Origin: Prevotella sp. UBA2444
Lineage (GTDB): Bacteria; Bacteroidota; Bacteroidia; Bacteroidales; Bacteroidaceae
Direction of reading: 5' to 3'
Assembly (NCBI GenBank): GCA_002342665.1
Contig: DDQK01000021.1
Coordinates: 8,872-58,084 of the forward strand
Length of the DNA: 49,213 nucleotides
Position numbers and translations under genes: made by a program. Of the stretch, positions 1 through 6,721 are shown piece after piece (the stretch's first letter is position 1; every line of letters starts with the position of its first letter). The notes below the pieces were generated by a model that was given only the letters and a program-made list of their open reading frames with translations, ran no database searches and was not told the DNA's origin.

Positions 1-450
1 GCCGTCTACGTGACTTCGCCCGACCTGACGGCTGTGCGACTGAACGGCTCCGGCGACTTCGAAAGCAAGCAGCGCGTGGATACGGACAAGATGCTGATTG
101 TGCTGAGAGGCTCGGGCGACATCAGTTTCAGCGATATCATCTGCGACCACTGCACCACGGAACTGACGGGCTCGGGCGACATCGACATCGACCGTCTGGA
201 GGCGGTGCGCTCTAATGTCTCGCTGGTGGGCTCGGGTGACATCGATGTGAAGCAGTGGAAGGTGGACAATACTGACCTGACGCTTCGCGGCTCGGGCGAC
301 ATCGAAGTGAATTTCATGGAGGGATGTAAGAAGGCTAACTGCCAGATGGCGGGCTCGGGCGACATCACGCTCAAGGGACGACTGGAGCACTATGACGTCC
401 AGAAGCGCGGTTCGGGCGAGATTGACACGAGGGGGCTGTTGAGAGATTGA
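1..450 (+). CDS. GIN-domain (DUF2807-like) protein, C-terminal part
   Basis: This is a 5'-truncated reading frame, open from base 1 to TGA at 448-450, with 149 residues visible. It consists of about seven repeats of roughly 18-20 residues, each carrying the motif GSGD (the last is GSGE), as in the right-handed beta-sheet head of DUF2807/GIN putative adhesin-type proteins of Bacteroidetes. Such proteins normally have an N-terminal signal peptide or lipobox and are exported; that part lies outside the window. The stop codon is the first TGA of an octamer repeat tract, giving the C-terminal residues LLRD. The GTG at position 10 is internal and is not the start. The family assignment is good, but the function is unknown. 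Confidence 0.8.
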   Translation, partial: AVYVTSPDLTAVRLNGSGDFESKQRVDTDKMLIVLRGSGDISFSDIICDHCTTELTGSGDIDIDRLEAVRSNVSLVGSGDIDVKQWKVDNTDLTLRGSGDIEVNFMEGCKKANCQMAGSGDITLKGRLEHYDVQKRGSGEIDTRGLLRD

Positions 451-476
451 GAGATTGAGAAATTGAGGGATTGAGC
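441..476 (+). repeat. Octamer tandem repeat (GAGAGATT family) at a gene end
   Basis: About four units of an 8-base repeat (GAGAGATT with variants GAGAAATT and GAGGGATT) directly follow, and overlap, the stop codon of the GIN-domain gene. Because 8 is not a multiple of 3, three units put a TGA in all three forward frames. Confidence 0.85.
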
Positions 477-519
477 GTTAAAAAAATACAAGCACGCGCG
501 TTATATCAAATATTCTTCG

Positions 520-528
520 TACCTTTGC
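520..528 (+). promoter_or_regulatory. -7 promoter box, Bacteroidetes type
   Basis: TACCTTTGC matches the TAnnTTTGC box. No TTTG is present 20 bases upstream. The ATG of the nucleotidyltransferase begins only six bases after the box, so a transcript starting at the usual distance would have almost no leader. Confidence 0.6.
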
Positions 529-534
529 ACCCCA

Positions 535-1245
535 ATGAAGTATGCAGTGATTGCAGCGGGCGAAGGTTCGAGGCTCGCAAAGGAAGGCGTCGCAAGCCCG
601 AAACCTCTGGTGGAGGTGGGGGGCGAGCGCCTGATAGACCGCCTGGTCAGGGTGTTCTCAGAGAACGGCGCAACGGAGATAGACGTCATCTGCAACAAGG
701 AGATGACCGATGTGCAGCAGCGACTGGTGGAGTTACGTTCGACCAGTAGGGTGCCTATACGATTCATCGTCAAGTCGACCCCCAGCAGCATGCATAGCAT
801 GTGGGAGCTGAGCAGGTGGCTTGGCGATGAGCCGTTTGTGCTGACCACTGTCGACACTATCTTCCGTGAGGAGGAGTTCGGTGCATACGTCGCCGACTTC
901 CAGCGGATGGTGGAGAGTGGTGAGGCTGACGGACTGATGGGCGTGACGGACTATATCGACGACGAGAAGCCTCTCTACGTCGATACTGATGAGGCGATGG
1001 GTATCACGGCATTCCTGGACCATTGCGATGCCCCGAAGTATATCAGTGGTGGCATCTATGGTCTGACGCCGCGTTCGATAGACACGCTTAGGGCGTGCAT
1101 AGAACGGGGTGAGAGCAGGATGAGGAATTTCCAGCGTGGGCTGATTGCCGATGGGCTCAGGCTCAGGGCGTGGGCGTTCTCGAAGGTGCTCGACATTGAT
1201 CATGCGAGTGATATCGTGAAGGCTGAGGAGTTTTTGAGTGATTGA
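535..1245 (+). CDS. Nucleotidyltransferase (MobA-like/NDP-sugar pyrophosphorylase fold)
   Basis: The 236-residue protein has the N-terminal signature of NTP-transferases: the GEGSRL loop at residues 9-14 followed by SPKPL near residues 22-26, which bind NTP and Mg. The family condenses an NTP with a phosphorylated sugar, alcohol or choline to give an NDP-activated donor and pyrophosphate. Its neighbour two genes on is a CDP-alcohol phosphotransferase, so a CTP-dependent reaction making a CDP-alcohol is a reasonable inference; the substrate cannot be read from sequence. It starts at ATG 535 immediately after a -7 box and ends at a TGA lying in an octamer repeat (1243-1245). It is probably the first gene of a co-directional cluster running to 6715. 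Confidence 0.8.
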   Translation: MKYAVIAAGEGSRLAKEGVASPKPLVEVGGERLIDRLVRVFSENGATEIDVICNKEMTDVQQRLVELRSTSRVPIRFIVKSTPSSMHSMWELSRWLGDEPFVLTTVDTIFREEEFGAYVADFQRMVESGEADGLMGVTDYIDDEKPLYVDTDEAMGITAFLDHCDAPKYISGGIYGLTPRSIDTLRACIERGESRMRNFQRGLIADGLRLRAWAFSKVLDIDHASDIVKAEEFLSD

Positions 1246-1276
1246 GAGATTGAGAAATTGAGAGATTGAGAGATTG
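1243..1276 (+). repeat. Octamer tandem repeat linker
   Basis: About four GAGAGATT/GAGAAATT units begin with the TGA stop of the nucleotidyltransferase and are oriented with transcription. The same family recurs at 1354-1377, 2149-2214, 3911-4001, 8482-8531 and 28870-28919. Confidence 0.85.
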
Positions 1277-1277
1277 A

Positions 1278-1353
1278 AGTCTGCGATTGAGCGAGTGCAA
1301 TGCCAAGCTTGCTTGAGCTTTGCCGAGCGTGAGCAGACTCGAACGAAGTTCAA
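1278..1353. repeat. Non-coding 76-bp element, probable interspersed repeat
   Basis: This GC-richer segment is embedded between two octamer tracts. Its ends carry an inverted repeat, AGTCTGC at 1278-1284 and GCAGACT at 1332-1338. It contains internal AAGCTT-centred symmetry and no reading frame of its own with the character of a gene. It resembles sequence I associate with dispersed elements in Prevotella/Bacteroides genomes, but a second copy is not present in this window, so the repeat status is from memory rather than shown here. Confidence 0.4.
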
Positions 1354-1377
1354 GATTGAGAGATTGAGAGATTGAGG
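1354..1377 (+). repeat. Octamer repeat supplying a TTG start
   Basis: Three repeat units end in ATTGAGGGTG. The TTG at 1372-1374 in the last unit is the apparent start codon of the ATP-grasp gene. Confidence 0.75.
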
Positions 1378-2160
1378 GTGCTGATGATTGAACGGGCTGA
1401 GCAGTTCTCGCCTAACTCCGTGGAGAAGGACAGGGCGATACTGGAGGCTGTGGCTGAGAGGCTGCGGCTGAGGGGCTGTGAGGTCACGACGGTCAGCGAG
1501 GTCTCGCTCGGGTCGTGTGCACAGGGGGGGCAGACCCCGTGTGCGATCTTGTCGATGGCGAGGCTGCAGGAGACGCTGGAGTGGCTGAAGGCGCAGGACG
1601 CCCGGATCATCAACCGCCCTGAGGGCGTGGAGAACTGTCGGCGCTCAAGACTGCAGGCCGTGATGGAGCGTATCGGCGTGCCAACGCCCCCCAGAGAGGG
1701 CTGCGACGGCTACTGGCTGAAGCGAGGCGACGGTGCTGCCCAGGGGAAGGACGACGTGGTGTACTGCCAAGACGGCGAGGCGCTGCAACAGGCGATACGG
1801 CTCATGGAGCAGCGTGGCATCAGCGACTATACGGTGAGTGCCCACGTGAGAGGCGACGTGGTGAAGTTCTATGGCGTCAGTCCGGACTTCTTCCGCTACT
1901 ATTATCCCACGGATGACGGCCAGACGAAGTTTGGCGACGAGCAGCGCAACGGCGCGGCCCACCACTATGCCTTCGATGTTGCCGGCATGCAGCGTGAGGC
2001 TGAGCGCCTGGCTGCGGCTGTGGGTGTGGAGGTGTATGGTGGCGACTGTATCGTGAGGAGCGATGGCAGCTATTGTTTCATCGACTTCAACGACTGGCCC
2101 AGTTTTTCGCGCTGTCGCCAGGAGGCTGCTGATGCGATCGCGGAGAGATTGAGAGATTGA
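1372..2160 (+). CDS. ATP-grasp family ligase (RimK-like)
   Basis: The 262-residue protein has an N-terminal Rossmann-like pre-ATP-grasp domain (about 1-95). A central ATP-grasp region follows, with the lysine-containing strand YWLKRGDG near residue 120, and a C-terminal metal-binding segment IDFNDWPSFS near 238-247 that replaces the usual D/E...N motif. ATP-grasp enzymes join a carboxylate to an amine or thiol through an acyl phosphate. The start is uncertain: TTG 1372 lies in the repeat, with GTG 1378 and ATG 1384 in frame just after it. TTG gives the best N-terminal strand (MRVLMIE). The stop TGA at 2158-2160 lies in the next repeat, giving a C-terminus of ERLRD. The substrate is unknown; membership in the cluster suggests it modifies the same head group or its carrier. 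Confidence 0.75.
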   Translation: MRVLMIERAEQFSPNSVEKDRAILEAVAERLRLRGCEVTTVSEVSLGSCAQGGQTPCAILSMARLQETLEWLKAQDARIINRPEGVENCRRSRLQAVMERIGVPTPPREGCDGYWLKRGDGAAQGKDDVVYCQDGEALQQAIRLMEQRGISDYTVSAHVRGDVVKFYGVSPDFFRYYYPTDDGQTKFGDEQRNGAAHHYAFDVAGMQREAERLAAAVGVEVYGGDCIVRSDGSYCFIDFNDWPSFSRCRQEAADAIAERLRD

Positions 2161-2214
2161 ACATTGAACATTGAACATTGAACATTGAGAGATTGAGAGA
2201 TTGAGAAATTGAAG
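2149..2214 (+). repeat. Mixed octamer and heptamer tandem repeat
   Basis: The tract contains octamer units (GAGAGATT), then four heptamer units (ATTGAAC), then octamers again. It starts at the 3' end of the ATP-grasp gene, whose stop it provides. The same octamer-heptamer-octamer order recurs at 3911-4001. Confidence 0.85.
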
Positions 2215-2245
2215 GTAAAACATAAGTAATAAGGTAAAAAAAACA

Positions 2246-3163
2246 ATGTTTGAAGGATTTAAAGAGAAATTGAAGATGTCGATGAAGTCGGAGGACACTG
2301 AGGAGTGGCTCGACGTCCACTTCACCCGACCCATCGGTCTGGCGTTCGCCTTGTTTTGGAATAAGTTTGACGTCCATCCGAACGTGATCACCATCCTGTC
2401 CATCTTCCTGGGCATGGGTGCTGGCTGGATGTTCCACTATACCGACCTGCCGCACAATATCTGCGGCGTGGTGCTGTTGATGCTGGCCAACTTCTGCGAC
2501 TCCACCGACGGACAGATGGCCCGTATGACGGGTAAGAAGACGCTGATAGGGCGCATGCTCGACGGATTTGCCGGCGACGTGTGGTTCTTCTGCATCTATC
2601 TGGCCATCGTGTTCAGACTGTGGGATCAGAACATCCCCGGCACCGACTGGCAGTGGGGGATCTGGGCTTTCGTCTACTGCGCTTTCGTGGGCTTCATCGT
2701 ACATTCCCCTCAGAGTACGCTCTCCGACTACTACCGGCAGATACACCTCTACTTCCTGTTGGGCAAGGAGGGCAGTGAGCTGGACAACTACCGTCAGCAG
2801 CGCGCCATCTACGAGGGTCTGCCGAAGAGCGACCTGCTGGGCAGAACATTCTACTACAACTACGCCAACTACTGCAAGAAGCAGGAGTCGATGACGCCCA
2901 ACTTCCAGAAGTTCTTCCCCAAGTGGAAGGCGTCGACGCAGCCGGAGGACGTCCGTCAGGAGTTCCTCGCCGGCAGTCGCCCGCTGATGAAGTACACCAA
3001 TATGCTGACGTTCAACTGCCGTGCCATCACCATCTACGTCACCTGTCTGCTCGACTGCCCCTGGGTATATCCCCTGATGGAGCTCACCGTGTTTCAGGCG
3101 ATGTTTATGTATATGCGCAGTACGCATGAGAAACTCTGCCAGAAGCTGACGGAAAAGTTGTGA
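2246..3163 (+). CDS. CDP-alcohol phosphatidyltransferase family membrane enzyme
   Basis: The 305-residue protein carries the family signature at residues 85-111: D85, D88-G89, A92-R93, G102, D106 and D111. The family transfers a phospho-alcohol from a CDP donor to an acceptor alcohol inside the membrane, using Asp-bound divalent metal. Hydrophobic segments occur near 45-80, 112-125, 135-155 and 250-290. The canonical signature spaces the last two Asp by three residues; here D106 and D111 are four apart. The start at ATG 2246 follows a short AT-rich leader after the repeat. The upstream nucleotidyltransferase could make its CDP donor and the downstream HAD protein could dephosphorylate a product, as in other phospholipid head-group pathways; this is inference. 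It ends at TGA 3161-3163, directly before a GC-rich hairpin repeat. Confidence 0.85.
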   Translation: MFEGFKEKLKMSMKSEDTEEWLDVHFTRPIGLAFALFWNKFDVHPNVITILSIFLGMGAGWMFHYTDLPHNICGVVLLMLANFCDSTDGQMARMTGKKTLIGRMLDGFAGDVWFFCIYLAIVFRLWDQNIPGTDWQWGIWAFVYCAFVGFIVHSPQSTLSDYYRQIHLYFLLGKEGSELDNYRQQRAIYEGLPKSDLLGRTFYYNYANYCKKQESMTPNFQKFFPKWKASTQPEDVRQEFLAGSRPLMKYTNMLTFNCRAITIYVTCLLDCPWVYPLMELTVFQAMFMYMRSTHEKLCQKLTEKL

Positions 3164-3192
3164 CCTCCCCTGGCCCCTCCTGTAGGAGGGGG
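3164..3192 (+). repeat. GC-rich 3'-end hairpin repeat (CCCCTCCTGTAGGAGGGG family)
   Basis: Directly after the stop codon comes ACCTCCCCTGGCC followed by a perfect hairpin, CCCCTCC-TGTA-GGAGGGG at 3174-3191. Copies occur at 12412-12442, 12469-12501 and 32761-32791, each in the same orientation relative to the gene that ends there. Confidence 0.85.
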
Positions 3193-3258
3193 ATAAAAAC
3201 TGACAGAAGATGATAAAAACTGACAGAGGGGGATAAAAACTGACAGAAGATGATAAAA
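3192..3258 (+). repeat. 20-bp tandem repeat, three and a half copies, overlapping a start codon
   Basis: Units begin at 3192, 3212, 3232 and 3252, each starting GATAAAA; the first three continue ACTGACAGA. The last partial unit contains the ATG (3250-3252) and second and third codons of the HAD gene. The junction at 3210 therefore carries a decoy ATG that opens a short frame of eight codons ending in TAA. Confidence 0.9.
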
Positions 3259-3924
3259 GGATATATATTCGACTACGGCGGCACACTCGATACGGGTGGC
3301 AATCACTGGGGCAAGGTAATCTGGCACGCATACGAGCGCCAGCACGTGCCTGTGACGGAGCAGCAGTTCCGTGAGGCCTACGTCTATGCCGAGCGCACGC
3401 TGGGCAAGAATCCCATCATCCAGCCCGACTTCACCTTCCGCCAGACGCTGGAGAAGAAATTACAGCTGCAACTGGAGTTTCTTAATTCTTCACTCTTCAC
3501 TTTTCACTCTTCACTTCTCACTGACCTCTATGAGGGCGTTCAGGCCGAGACGGCCCGTAGCCGCGAGGTGCTCTTGGCGCTGAAGGCACGCTATCCGATG
3601 GTGCTGGTGAGCAATTTCTACGGCAATGTCGAGGTGGTGCTCCGGGAGTTCGGTCTCGACGGTATCTTCCAAAGCATTGTCGAGTCGGCCGTGGTGGGTG
3701 TGCGCAAGCCCGACCCTCGCATCTTCACCCTCGGCGTGGAAGCCCTGGGACTGAAGCCTGAGGAGGTCGTGGTGGTGGGCGACTCGATGGATAAGGACAT
3801 CATCCCCGCCAAGAAAGCCGGTTGCCGGACGGTGTGGTTCAAGGGAGAGGGATGGACTGACGATGCCGTGGACGAGAGCCAGGCTGACAAAGTGATAACG
3901 AAGTTGGAGGAATTGAGAGATTGA
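3250..3924 (+). CDS. HAD superfamily hydrolase, subfamily IA-like
   Basis: The 224-residue protein has the four HAD motifs: motif I DYGGTLD at residues 8-14 with nucleophile D8, motif II in LVSNF, motif III lysine in GVRKPDPRIF, and motif IV GDSMDKD. In classic phosphatases the position two after the nucleophile is Asp; here it is Gly10, so catalysis may differ or rely on another acid/base. Residues about 79-91 are encoded by a pyrimidine-rich heptamer repeat (TTCACTC-like) inserted in frame within the cap domain. The stop TGA 3922-3924 lies in the following octamer tract. It sits 86 bp after the CDP-alcohol phosphotransferase, which suggests dephosphorylation of an intermediate in that pathway; the substrate is unknown. 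Confidence 0.85.
   Translation: MIKGYIFDYGGTLDTGGNHWGKVIWHAYERQHVPVTEQQFREAYVYAERTLGKNPIIQPDFTFRQTLEKKLQLQLEFLNSSLFTFHSSLLTDLYEGVQAETARSREVLLALKARYPMVLVSNFYGNVEVVLREFGLDGIFQSIVESAVVGVRKPDPRIFTLGVEALGLKPEEVVVVGDSMDKDIIPAKKAGCRTVWFKGEGWTDDAVDESQADKVITKLEELRD
3481..3525 (+). repeat. Heptamer repeat inserted inside the HAD coding region
   Basis: About five units of a 7-base repeat (CTTCACT, TTTCACT, TCTCACT) lie in frame in the HAD gene and encode a short Ser/Leu/Phe/Thr-rich segment. Read on the other strand this is the TGAA-type heptamer (AGTGAAG) found between genes elsewhere. In the coding direction it contains no stop codon. Confidence 0.85.
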
Positions 3925-4001
3925 GAGATTGAACATTGAACATTGAACATTGAACATTGAGAGATTGAGAGATTGAGAAATTGAGAGATTGAGAAATTGA
4001 G
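3911..4001 (+). repeat. Mixed octamer and heptamer tandem repeat
   Basis: The tract is about 90 bp, with the order octamer units, four ATTGAAC heptamers, then octamer units alternating GAGAGATT and GAGAAATT. It contains the HAD stop codon and ends three bases before the next ATG. Confidence 0.9.
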
Positions 4002-4003
4002 TA

Positions 4004-6715
4004 ATGAGTAAGGAGAGCAGACGATATTGGCAGATGCGGGTGGTGGTGATGCTATTCACTATTCACTGTTCACTATTCACTTCATTTGCGCAGCAAATGA
4101 TCAGCGGTCGCGTGACGGATGCCCAGACGGGGGAGGGAATCCCCTTTGCCAGCGTGCAGTACAAGGGGCACAACATCGGCGTGGCTTCCGACATCGACGG
4201 CAACTACAAGATAGCGCGCCACAACGGGTGGGTGCTGACCTTCAGTGCCGTGGGCTACGTGGCTCACACCTCGGTGGTGAACAGCAGCGTGAAGAGCAAC
4301 TACTTCGTGAAGCTGAAGACGGACAACAGGATGCTCAAGGAGGTCAAGGTGAGTGCCAAGAAAGGCCGATACAGCCGCAAGAACAATCCTGCCGTGGAGA
4401 TGATGAAGAAGGTGATTGCTGCCAAGAAACTCTCTGACCTGGCCAACCACGACTTCTACCAATACAACAAGTATCAGAAGCTGACGCTGGCCCTGAACGA
4501 CATCAAGCCGGAATCGCTGGAGAACTCGAAGAACAAAAAGAAGAAATGGTATATCGACCAGGTGGAGGTGTGCCCCTACAACAACAAGATGATCCTGCCG
4601 GTGAGTGTCGACGAGACCGTCTCGCAGAAGATATACCGCAAGAAGCCCCACGACGAGAAGACTATCATCAAGGGTCAGAACACCACGGGCATCAACGACC
4701 TGGTACAGACGGGCGACATCCTGAACACGGTGATGAAGGACGTCTTTACGGATGTGAACATCTACGACGACCAGATACGCATGCTGCAGTATCCCTTCAC
4801 CTCGCCCATCGGCAAGGATGCCATCGCCTTCTACCGCTTCTATATCGAGGACACGCTGATGGTGGACAAGGACAAGTGCTTCCATCTGCACTTCCTGCCC
4901 AACAACCAGCAGGACTTCGGATTCCGTGGCGACCTGTATATCCTGGCAGACAGCTCATGGCAGGTGAAGCGCTGTGAGATGACCATCCCCAAGAAGAGCG
5001 ACGTGAACTTCGTGGAGAACATGCAGATCACCCAGGAGTTCCGCCAGCTGCCCAACGGCGAGTGGGTGCTGACCGTCGACGATATGTTCACCGAAATCAA
5101 GCTGGCCAGCTTCCTGCAGACCTTCGCCGTGATACGCAACACTCGCATGACCGACTTCGCCTTCGATGAGTTGCCGAAACAGCTCTTCAAGGGCAAGAAG
5201 AAAGAGGTGAAGGACGTGAACGCCATGATGCGCAGCGACGACTTCTGGAAGCAGTACCGACAGGTGGAGCTGACCAAGAGCGAGGGCTCGATGGACCAGT
5301 TCATCAAGAACCTCGAGAATATCAAGGGCTTCAAGTACATCATCTTCGGACTGAAGGCCCTCATCGAGAACTTCGTAGAGACGGGATCGAAGAAGCACCC
5401 CTCGAAGGTGGACATCGGCCCCGTGAACACGATGATCTCGCGCAACTTCATTGACGGCTTCCGATTCCGCCTCACAGCCCAGACCACGGCCAACCTCGAC
5501 TCCAACCTCTTCCTGAAGGGCTATGTGGCCCGTGGCTTAGACTCGCGCAAGACCTACTATAGGGGCGACCTGATCTGGTCGTTCAACAAGAAGGAGTACC
5601 TGCCCCGCGAGTTCCCCATGCGCACGCTCACCTTATCGTCGAGCTACGACATCGAGTCGCCTTCCGACAAGTTCTTGCGCACGGATAAGGATAATATGTT
5701 CACGGCCTTCAAGTGGACGACGGTCGACAAGATGCAGTTCTACAACCGTCAGACGCTCACCTTCCAGCGCGAGGAAGACTGGGGATTCCGTACCACTGTG
5801 CAGCTGAAAACTGAGGAGAACGAGGCTGCGGGCGGACTTTATTTCATCCCCATGTCGGAGAGCGGCGACCGCCGCCTATGGACTAACTGGAGCCATCCGG
5901 AAATATCTGCGGAGTCTGGATTATCCGAAAATACCGGATTATCCGGATTATCTGGTGCATCTGGTGATTCAGGCTTGCCCTTGAATCCTGCAGAGGCAGT
6001 CGCCTCGCGCAAGATACGCACCACGGAGCTCTTTGCCGAGCTGCGCTTTGCTCCTGGCGAGACCTTCATCAACACCAAGCAGCGCCGAATGCCCATCAAT
6101 CTCGATGCCCCCGTCTTCACCGTCAGCCATCGTCTGGGCGTCAAAGGCCTGCTGGGTAGCCAGTACAGCTACAACCTGACGGAGGCCAGCATCTACAAGC
6201 GCTTCTGGATGAAGTCGTGGGGAAAGATCGACCTGAAGGTGAAGGGCGGCATCCAGTGGGAGAAGGTGCCCTTCCCCCTGCTCTGCATGCCGGAGACCAA
6301 CCTGTCGTATATCGTGCAGGACTATACCTTCGAGGCCATCAACAACATGGAGTTCCCCACCGACCGCTATCTCTCGGGCTATCTCTACTGGGACCTGAAC
6401 GGCAAACTCTTCAACCGTATCCCGCTGCTGAAGAAACTGAAGTGGAGAGAGTGGATTGGCGTGCGCTGTCTCTGGGGAGAGCTCTCGGACAAGAATAATC
6501 CCTATTCGGCGAACAATGTCGGCAATCCCATCGTGATGTATTTCCCCGATGGTTCGTATGTGATCGACCCCAAGAAGCCCTACTGGGAGATTTCGCTGGG
6601 TATCCACAACATCTTCAAGCTGATACACGTGGAGTATGTGCGCCGTCTGAACTATAACGAGCTGCCTACGGCCAAGAAGCACGGAGTGAGGTTTATGGTG
6701 CGCATGACGTTCTAA
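4004..6715 (+). CDS. DUF5686-type outer-membrane protein with carboxypeptidase-like regulatory domain
   Basis: The 903-residue protein opens with a signal peptide (about 11-30, ending SFAQQ). A CarboxypepD_reg-like beta-sandwich follows at about 31-110 (ISGRVTDAQTGEGIPFASV start), then the long DUF5686 region that probably forms a beta-barrel, ending in an aromatic-rich strand and terminal F (VRFMVRMTF). This is a common Bacteroidetes outer-membrane family of unknown function. Two repeat tracts lie inside the gene: a TTCACTA heptamer at 4052-4082 encodes the hydrophobic core of the signal peptide, and a 9-base Gly/Ser/Leu repeat at 5914-5973 encodes residues about 637-659. ATG 4004 is the first start; ATG 4034 would give a more standard short signal peptide. 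A terminator follows at 6724. Confidence 0.85.
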   Translation: MSKESRRYWQMRVVVMLFTIHCSLFTSFAQQMISGRVTDAQTGEGIPFASVQYKGHNIGVASDIDGNYKIARHNGWVLTFSAVGYVAHTSVVNSSVKSNYFVKLKTDNRMLKEVKVSAKKGRYSRKNNPAVEMMKKVIAAKKLSDLANHDFYQYNKYQKLTLALNDIKPESLENSKNKKKKWYIDQVEVCPYNNKMILPVSVDETVSQKIYRKKPHDEKTIIKGQNTTGINDLVQTGDILNTVMKDVFTDVNIYDDQIRMLQYPFTSPIGKDAIAFYRFYIEDTLMVDKDKCFHLHFLPNNQQDFGFRGDLYILADSSWQVKRCEMTIPKKSDVNFVENMQITQEFRQLPNGEWVLTVDDMFTEIKLASFLQTFAVIRNTRMTDFAFDELPKQLFKGKKKEVKDVNAMMRSDDFWKQYRQVELTKSEGSMDQFIKNLENIKGFKYIIFGLKALIENFVETGSKKHPSKVDIGPVNTMISRNFIDGFRFRLTAQTTANLDSNLFLKGYVARGLDSRKTYYRGDLIWSFNKKEYLPREFPMRTLTLSSSYDIESPSDKFLRTDKDNMFTAFKWTTVDKMQFYNRQTLTFQREEDWGFRTTVQLKTEENEAAGGLYFIPMSESGDRRLWTNWSHPEISAESGLSENTGLSGLSGASGDSGLPLNPAEAVASRKIRTTELFAELRFAPGETFINTKQRRMPINLDAPVFTVSHRLGVKGLLGSQYSYNLTEASIYKRFWMKSWGKIDLKVKGGIQWEKVPFPLLCMPETNLSYIVQDYTFEAINNMEFPTDRYLSGYLYWDLNGKLFNRIPLLKKLKWREWIGVRCLWGELSDKNNPYSANNVGNPIVMYFPDGSYVIDPKKPYWEISLGIHNIFKLIHVEYVRRLNYNELPTAKKHGVRFMVRMTF
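4052..4082 (+). repeat. Heptamer repeat forming the signal-peptide core
   Basis: Four units of TTCACTA/TTCACTG are in frame and encode LFTIHCSLFTSF-like hydrophobic sequence (residues about 17-28) of the DUF5686 protein. Confidence 0.85.
5914..5973 (+). repeat. Nonamer-like repeat inside the DUF5686 coding region
   Basis: Imperfect 9-base units of the type GGATTATCC/GGATTATCT are in frame and encode a Ser/Gly/Leu-rich segment between two otherwise normal stretches of the protein. It probably forms an exposed loop. Confidence 0.75.
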
Positions 6716-6721
6716 AAAGAA

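Noticed and set aside
733..1353. Minus-strand frame of 206 codons
   Set aside because: Its start region is the 76-bp element and octamer repeats, and the rest is the shadow of the nucleotidyltransferase gene.
441..4001. Repeats as a CRISPR array
   Set aside because: Units are 7-8 bases and contiguous, with no spacers, and no cas genes are present.
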